In this document: in pieces, positions 56,340 through 64,000 of the stretch
Layout of the letters: each line of letters opens with the position of its first letter
Position numbering within the stretch: position 1 is the first letter of the stretch
NCBI RefSeq assembly: GCF_004210375.1
Contig: NC_134831.1
Coordinates: forward strand, 47,278,035 to 47,342,034
Reading direction: 5' to 3'
DNA from: Tachypleus tridentatus
Taxonomy: Eukaryota; Arthropoda; Merostomata; Xiphosura; Limulidae
Length of the DNA: 64,000 nucleotides
The notes under the pieces: generated by a model
Told to the model about the DNA's origin: nothing
Database searches by the model: none
What the model saw: the letters and a program-made list of their open reading frames with translations, nothing else
Program-made: the position numbers and the translations under genes

Positions 56340-59070
56340 ATTTGATCTCTCAGGTGGCATCTTTTTTAACATTTAACACATTGCTTCAGTTAAACTCTCC
56401 TTCTCTATTCTCCCACTTTTCATGGAGGGGTGACAGTAAGTCTTGGTGCAGTGATCATTTTCCTATCATTTTGAGAGAGATTAGCTGTGGTCGATGTCAC
56501 CCAATCCGCAGGCCCCAGTGGAAGCTGAATCAAGTCAATTGACCCTGTTTCACCTCTCTTGCAGAACTTGATCCTACCATCATCTGCAAGCCATCAACTA
56601 TTGACAACTGTGTTGAAGTCGTGACTGACTGTATTATACAGGTAGTTGCTCAATGTATTCCTAAAATCTTGACATGTTTTCCATCATATCCTTATCTGTG
56701 GTGGAATCCTACCTGCCACATGGAATGGAAGGCTCAAAAATGGGTCTGGGATACCTTTTGGAGGTATTTCACACTCTCAAAACTCTTGAACCACATTGTC
56801 TTCCAGTGGGCTTTTTCACATACTTGGTAGGTAAGACTTCAAAGCCAGAATAAATCTTGGATTAAATTTGCAACCAGCAACTCTTCTACCAGCAGTTCCA
56901 AAGTCATATGGGACAAGATTTGAAAGGTCAATGGGCAGTATAATTCTGTCCACCTTTTGATATTTCTCTCTGATGGCCAGGAAGTAACTACTGCCTTGAG
57001 CATCATCAATACTCTTGGTGAAAGCTTTTGCTGGGTATCTAGCACTTCTGCTTCATCCTTCACCTTCTGAGGCTTCAAGATTTGTGCAGAGTGATCACCT
57101 CTTTCCTTTCAAGCTGATGGTTTCTATGACTATAATCATCCCTTTACACTGGTGGAACTCAAACTTGCTCTTCATCGGTCTGGCAGTACATCAGTTGGGC
57201 CTGATGATATACACTATGACATGCTGCACCATATATCTTCTGCTACTCTTGCTATTCTTCTGATAGTTTTTAACCAGATCTGGCAGAATAATGTTTTTCC
57301 TGATGCCTGGAGCCAAGCTATTGTTCTACCTTTCTCTAAGCCTGGGAAAGATCTCAAGATTCCTTCAAACTACTGTCTAATTGCTTTGACAAGCTGTCTC
57401 TGTAAGACCTTAGAGGGGATGGTTAATACTCATCTTGTTTGGTTCCTTGAATCAAACAACCTCCTTTCCTCCACCCAGTTTGGGTTCTGATGACAGCATT
57501 CCACCATGGACCACCTGATTTGACTTGAAACGTCAATCAGAGAAGCCTTTCTCAAACAGCTTCTTGTATCAATACTCTTTGACATTGAAAAGGCTTGTAA
57601 TACAACATGGAGGTATGGCATTTTATGAGATCTCCATTTATATGAGTTATGTGGTCATTTGCTAATTTTCATTAAAACTTTTTTAATGGACAGGCCATTC
57701 GAAGTTTGTGTGGGTTCAACACTTTCCTGTTCTTTTCTACAGGAACTTGGAGCCCCTCAGGGCTGTGTTTAAAGTGTCACACTTTTCAGTATAAAGATTA
57801 ATGCTATCACTAAACAACTCCCTCTTACTTTTGCAAATGGGCTTCATGCCCTTGGATAACATTGCTGTATCCACTGGTCAGCCCATCCCACCATGGCTAT
57901 TACAATTCCCAAATATGATCTTTCTTTTAGTCATCTGAGAAGAGTAGATACTCCTGATTGGAAGTACCATTCATTATTTAGTGAACATCTTTTGAACCAT
58001 TCTTCCATTCTCATTTATATGGATGGTTCAAAATCAGGTGACTCTGTGGGTTCTGCTATGGTTTAGTAGTTGGATACCACGCCACATTGGTAATTGTGGG
58101 AATGAGCTTGCCAACACTGCAGCTAAGTCTGTCTGCTCTCGTGCTATCACTGCTGTGCTTGTTCCATACATGGACTATGGTCCTGTATTCAAGGCCGGCT
58201 CCGTGCCATTTGGCAGTTGACTTGGAGTGAGCAACGTGAAAACAAGCTTTTCTGAATAAAACCCTCTATTGGACTTTGACCATCTTGTTTCCGTAAGGGT
58301 CGGAAAAAGGTAGTTGTCCTAACTAGATCATGCATTGGTCAGAATTTTTTTAACTCATCATTTTCTTTTATCTGGGACTGATGCACCAGTATGTTGTCTG
58401 TGTGATATTCAGGTCACAAGAAGCCACATTTTACTGTCTTGCTGTCATTACGACTCTTAACAATGGTGCCATTTTAGATGCGTTGTGTACCAAGGTTTAT
58501 CCATAATGTTGGACACCGTCCATCTTACAAATGTTTATAGTTTTTAAAGACTATTCCTATAGTACAGTTAGTTCAATAGCAAATTAGAAAATGGCTGTAA
58601 CGTCATATAACTCAAAACCAGGACTGGAAAGACCAAGTTCAGGTGACTAACACTGAAGTTTGAACTTACCTGTTAGTCATCCTGTCAAGTTATTATAGTT
58701 AAAATCATGCTACAGAAAGTCTTTTAAAACTTGTATTACTTTCCTTTCTGAAAATGGCCGTGACGTCACATAACTCGAAACGAGGATTGGAAATGCCAAC
58801 TTCGAGTGACTAATGCTGATGTTTGAACTTACCTATTAGTCATCTTGGAGAGTTACAATAATTAAAATTATGCTACAGAAAGTCTTTTAAAACTTGTATT
58901 ACTATACGTTCTCTTTTACTGCTGTAAACTAAAGCTTGCTAATTCAAAAATTAAACTTTGTTTTACCTTGATTTGTTTTGGTGAATTTTAATAATTTTAC
59001 TTTACTTTTACTAGATGTTTGATGCAGATAGCCTAATTGCTTTGTGCCATAAAACACCAGACCAACCAAC
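56340..59070 (+). mobile_element. 5'-truncated Jockey-clade LINE, copy 2
   Basis: ORF2 relic in order. The end of the endonuclease, SHFSWRG then SDHFPI, lies near 56425-56475. An inter-domain segment, PQWKLNQVN, lies near 56512. Reverse transcriptase pieces are VELKLALHRSGSTSVGPDDI (57148-57210), FSKPGKDLKIPSNY and LTSCLCKTLEGMVNTHLVWF, then FDIEKA near 57578. RNase H, IYMDGSKSGDSVGSAM, lies near 58014-58060. WIPRHIGNCGNELANTAAKS follows near 58070, where the family Asp is Asn. The YxDD-bearing segment has been deleted. Two tandem 3'-UTR units of about 170 bp lie near 58580-58900. The end, 59024-59070, reads GCAGATAGCC, TTGCTTTGTGC and then CCAA repeats, matching copy 1. Confidence 0.88.
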
Positions 59071-60199
59071 TGTATATGATTATCACTTATGTCAGTCAGA
59101 GTAACACAATCCTAGCTTTGGTCAAAGCCATCTGAGGAAATCAACTAAAAGACAAGAGGTGTCATTGGTCAGTGACATCCATCAAAATAAGCTGTTGCAC
59201 AAGCACTGTCTACTATATATTTTATCAACCACTTGAATGAGGAGCAACTGTAGGTCTTTGCAGCTGTCATTACTGAGTTATACTGGCAGTTTGACTCTGG
59301 AAAACAAAGCAGTCCATTAAGTGCAGTCCAAAGCACAGAAGATGGGTAACACAGAAAGTGTAACTGTTTACAAAGATTATCTGCACTCATCACATTGTAT
59401 GACTTAATCTGCAGTTGTCTCAACAGATCATGAGGATATCCTTGTTCACAAGTTTGCCAAAAGGCTACTCAGTGAACTGATGCTGCATTGCATGAGTATG
59501 ATATTTTCTAACCCTTATCAAGACAATTTGTGTTGCAGTGTTGTACAGAGTTGTAACTTTAATCCAATTGCAGGAGAAGGTGAAACCTAGAATGGCAGCT
59601 GAAATTAGTTCATCTTGGGCACTGTTCTACCCAGGAATACAGGATATGCCAGGTTTGAGTCTTGAAGAAAGGCGGAAGACTTTCGAAATGCCATTCTCCA
59701 CACTTGTGTCTCCACAACAGGCAGTTGCTGTCCATTCTACAAAGTTTCATCAGTGAACTGCATAGTTTTAAGTTGTTTTTTTTGTCCAGAAAGCAAGCAG
59801 TATTAGTTTGATAGTAATATTTCCAAGGATTAATGTGTCATGGTGTTGATATGAAATTATGGATGACTGATTATTCAGCTTTCCACTCAGATGGTCCTCA
59901 GTGTGGTAAGCAAAATGGAAGTAACAGATGTTAGTAGTGGTAATGCTAGGTTTGCAGTATCATGCTGCATTTGAATGTAAATATGTGGTTGCTGACACAT
60001 CTGAAATCAATAATTCATATTGTGCAGACAGTATTTAGTACCAACAATTCATTGGCTTGTTGGTGTGATATTCCAATGTATGTAAAAGACTGAATAATCA
60101 GGTGCAGTCACTCAGCATCATGTAGGTTCAAGAGAGACAGATTTAACAACTGCCACAAATGCTACCTGGAGCACTAAAGATATTGTCTTTAAGTACAGC
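59071..60199. other. STARD7 intron 2, unassigned
   Basis: Probably old retroelement matter upstream of the Gypsy RT relic. The frame at 59538-59756 is open but matches nothing I know. Confidence 0.35.
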
Positions 60200-60315
60200 A
60201 GATGTTACAGTACACAATCTTACAGCTTTCAGAGAGTGCATGGCCATCTCCAGTTATGATTGTCAAGAAGAAAGGTATATTCAGATTCTGCATTGATTTT
60301 AGAAACTCACATTTT
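60200..60315 (+). pseudogene. Ty3/Gypsy reverse transcriptase fragment
   Basis: LQLSESAWPSPVMIVKKKG followed by FRFCIDFRN matches the entry block of Gypsy RT (xSxSPWxSPxVxVxKKDGxxRxCVDYRxLN). The frame is then lost; no active-site YxDD, integrase or LTR was recognised downstream. A short relic on the + strand. Confidence 0.82.
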
Positions 60316-63300
60316 TGCTTTTTCAGTACCATGAACAGACAGATGCTTGGATGTGTTGACAGGTGCTTATTAGTTAAGTATGTTTCATTTGGTGTCCATA
60401 TGCTGGCAAGTCAAGGTGGAAGATTAAAGCAGGTCTAATACTGTTTTCGACATGAGAGATAAGTTGGATGAGTTTTATGTAACATACCTCTCACTGGCCA
60501 GAGCCAATAAAGTGTGCAGCAAAGTATTTGCATTGAAAGAAATGACTGATTTATGTTGATCATAACTTAGTGTTTGGTTAAGCATTTGAATGCATAAAAA
60601 AGCAATTTGAAATGAAGGGTATATAAATATGTATTCATGTGCAAAAAGTTTAATTTCATGGCCACATTATGGGCATAGAATTAATCTTCATGAAACCTGG
60701 TAAAGTAGGAGTCATGCAAGATTGGTATAAACCTATGGACTAATGAAAAGTCCATAGTTTTTTCAGATTTATGGCTGTTACTATAATAGTGATGCTCTTC
60801 CAAAATTTTTAAAATCAAATGGTAACTGAGTACTTCATGAAATGTGCTGAGGCTTATTCAATGGTTAGTTGTTTCACACAGTCTGTAACTGATGCACTGA
60901 TAGAACACTGGATAGTCTAGTTTGGATCATGTGAAGAGATCCACATGCATTGGGAGGTTAATTTTAACAGCAGTTGTTCTCAAAATTGTGTAAAGTTTTG
61001 TGTGTGTTGTGAAAACACCCACTTCATTTTATTACTCTTATTGTGATGTCTTAGTGAAATGTGTGATAAAAATTGTCAAATATATACTTGTTAAGTTTGT
61101 TAATTCTGATTAAAATGACATGGATGCAAATTTATGGCAGAAGTTACACAAAAGTGCATAGTGCATATTTATAAGCTGTGTCTGCATGTAAGTGGTGATC
61201 TGGTGCAGTGGCTTCAGTAAGAGTCAGAAGAGGAGCTAGTCTAGTCAGTTGAGGGTGAGATTAATGTCCAACTTCAACCTCAAAAATGAGGAGGAATGAA
61301 GTAGATATACCAGACTAGCTGCTCAAGATTATTCAAATGAAGAAGTGCTGATTTAGAGGTGAGACAAAGCAACTAAAATTCATAGCACCCATTACCACTG
61401 ACTTCTTTTAATTGATATGGCCGGGGTTAAAGGCAATCACCAAAAGTTAGAAAAGTTATTTGATGAAGAGACTGATGAATGAAAAGAAATACCTTTCCTT
61501 CTTTTTCTGATGTATTGGATGGTATTGTGAGATACAGGTTATGCATTACTCTGTATGATTATCATTAGAATAACTGAAGTTAGAATGGTTCATTGATCAC
61601 AAGAGTGATGAAAGCAAAAGGACTTTGTGACCCATACTTTATGAGGTATGGTGTGAAGTTTCACCATAAAAGATATCCATAGGATATTGGATGTAGTTAC
61701 TCGGAATCTAAACAGTTTGCAGAATTGGAGAAGATAACTAGGAGTTTGAAAACTCAGTTGAAATGTCTTTGCAACACTTTCAGTGCAGCAGGGTAATTTT
61801 CTGAACTAGATGAATGGTGAGATCTATACAGAAAATGCATCATAATCATAGCTGTATATTTTCCAGTACACCTACTATATAAATTTTTCACGTCTGGTAA
61901 AGGAATTTTATATCACCAGAGCGTTTGTTTACTGATAAGTACAAAACAATACAATATGTTATGTGTGCTCTCTCTGCTACAGGTACCAAAACTCAAATTT
62001 TAACATGATAAGCTGAATAACAAAGATTGTGTTTTATTATACTATGTATTGATATATACTGCAGGGCAGAAATTCAACAGCACCAGTTGCTGCCATGTGT
62101 ACCATCAGAAAAATTGCTAAAATCCATGGCCATGATGGGCCATCCTTTGGTGTCCCATTCACTTGGTATTCATTATCTAAATTTGTATTGCATACTGCAG
62201 TGAAAGGAAAGTAATTGGAGGTTACAAGCAGTGGATTTACATTCTACAGAAACTACTTTGTTATGAATAATATGTCACATAAAATGTGTGTAGTGGAGGT
62301 AGTGAAATTTTTGCAGTTTAATTGATACCATACCATAGGTTTGTATTGGTAACAAGCAATTCAAATCAGCAATCACACAACAGTCTGCAGAGTTTACCCA
62401 AAGATTTGCAAAGACAAAGTCAGCATATACATATAGTGATCAGAGTGAAGTGTGCAATTACAAATACTTCTTTCATTAAACATGCTGAAAAAGGAATGAC
62501 TTAAGAGGGAGAATGTCATAAAACCTTTTTTCTGTGATGATTAAGTGCCAGAAATGGAATCTTTTTTAATTGGTATATATCTACAATACATACACATTTT
62601 GTGTCTTGGCATACTGGCTCATAAAATGGCTCCAAGTTGTTGTTTTTTTCCTCAAGTATAAGCTCTTGCCTCACAGCTCCACCTCTTGAGCAATTTCAGA
62701 TGTAAGTACTGTTTAGGACTCATAAGGGCAAACTCTTTTGATTGATGTATTGACCATGCTTAAGGTTTCATAAGTTAATTTACTCTAATTCTGCCAGAAG
62801 GAATTGCAGTTTGAGGGTAGGCTGATAAAGATTGTGATGAGGAATAAAATCAAATGGGGTGTACACTTGCCCTATGCTTGGTAGTTCTGGTGCACAAAAA
62901 TATAGTTAATAGAAAAGCCTTATAGATTAGTTTTCTCTAATCCTGTTTAAAAGAATTACAAGTGCTCTGGCTATTGAGTATTTCTTCTTGTTTAGAAAAT
63001 GAAGGGAAATTGGAAAGGTTTGTAATTTGTTTGATGAATATTTTATGTGCAATCTCACAAAAGGCTTATGCCTACTACATTAGTTGCTATGATTAATGTT
63101 GGTGAATTACAAGTGACAAGTTGTACAAAATCAATGTATAATAGCAAGACATTTTATAGGTTATGACTGTGTGTTATACTATAGTTAGGCATAGCTTACT
63201 GTTTGTCAGAACTATTCTACCTTAAAAATTATGTTAAATACTAGTTATACAATAGTATTTTTCAGAAGAAGAATGTTGACTTTATGCTATGGTAATGTGC

Positions 63301-64000
63301 TTTTGTTTATCTGTTTGTTGGTCAAGATTTTTAAAGGGGTGCTATTTGATGTTACTGATTTTTGTCAATCTTGGTTGAGTAGTCAGATATGCTGGGGTTG
63401 AATTTTATTAACATAAATTAGGCCTTTAAATTTGTCTTCTGCCAGAGATGTTTTCCAAGTTAGACAAAATAATAAATAGATAGAGGTGTGTAAAATGTGT
63501 ATACAATTTTTAGGTGAAAGGTTACGTGGATTCAGGAGGGGTCTAAAGCTAGAAATTATATAAAGCATTTTTTCCCATTATGTGTAAGTCTGATCTTTAT
63601 CAAAGTTGGATAAATAATAAGTGGAAATAGATGCCCAAAATTTGTTCATGATTTGTGAGGTGTACTCTCTTAAGTGTAGAGAGGTACCAAAAACTAGGAA
63701 TGTTATTAAGATTACAGGGCATTTTAAATTAGAATGATACCTCTGTTTTTTAATTATAAAGCTGATGTACTCTTACTTGATAAGTCTCATTGGTTAAATT
63801 TTAAACTTATCTAGCCGATAAATGTAATCTGGAAGGATAGGCCAAACTTCCGAAGACCCCAGTGGAAAAAAATTGTAATGCCATATATACTAAAGTAATT
63901 GGGAAATTCATTTGTATTCAGTTAATATTAATGTATATTGTGGTCTTAGTGCCCTTAAAAATGAGAAAAAATCCAAGGCCAAGTGTCCTTGCCCTAAAAA
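60316..64000. other. STARD7 intron 2, no feature firmly recognised
   Basis: CpG-poor, T-rich intron sequence. I looked for the next START-domain exon (VFGxYxDV..., then YRxxWD) and did not see it. Parts may be retroelement remains connected with the Gypsy fragment, but nothing is diagnostic. Confidence 0.45.

Noticed and set aside
50880..64000. Third STARD7 exon within the window
   Set aside because: No VFGxYxDV or YRxxWD-like frame with splice sites was seen; tryptophan-rich stretches near 56700-56760 belong to the Jockey element.
1..64000. Bacterial operons, CRISPR arrays or phage modules
   Set aside because: The window is plainly a eukaryotic nuclear sequence: spliced genes, SINEs and LINEs, no regular spaced repeats with unique spacers.

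Overview
The window is animal nuclear DNA: AT-rich, with short exons, GT/AG introns of up to 8 kb, and dense old transposon debris. The tRNA-derived SINEs and the Jockey-clade LINE look like families I associate with chelicerates, most likely a horseshoe crab. That is recognition from memory, not a database search.

Two host genes are supported, both on the + strand. The 3' half of a VIP36/VIPL-type L-type lectin (LMAN2 family, ER/Golgi cargo receptor) occupies six exons between 11908 and 34404; its 5' exons lie upstream of the window. The 5' end of STARD7 (mitochondrial START-domain lipid carrier) begins at 49760; two exons are present and the rest lies beyond 64000. A 15-kb intergenic stretch separates them. 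The last lectin exon carries one surplus C in a C-run, which puts the transmembrane segment and the KRFY tail out of frame.

Layout: 420-4890 decayed DIRS-type retroelement; 5270-6690 internally deleted Jockey LINE; 6.7-11.9 kb AT-rich DNA with minisatellites and old repeats; 11.9-20.1 kb lectin intron holding an orphan transposon-like coding relic, a second DIRS fragment and a minus-strand Penelope-like element; 20.3-27.9 kb intron with an old repeat and a full-length dead Tc1/mariner element that has IR/DR ends; 28-34.4 kb the last four lectin exons, with SINEs in the introns; 35-49.7 kb intergenic DNA with many SINEs (some nested), a Gypsy gag relic, tandem repeats and a pogo/Tigger element containing a SINE; 49.76-50.84 kb STARD7 exons 1-2; then STARD7 intron 2 with a CR1/L2-like LINE tail, a hAT-type MITE nested in an old repeat, a third DIRS fragment, a second Jockey LINE and a Gypsy RT relic.

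Two patterns matter most. First, CpG is scarce inside both gene bodies and frequent between them, and copies of the same SINE are CpG-decayed in introns but CpG-rich in the intergenic stretch, as expected from germline gene-body methylation. Second, three SINE families with different heads end in the same short motif as the 3' end of the Jockey LINE, which suggests that this LINE mobilised them. I found no clearly new multi-gene system.
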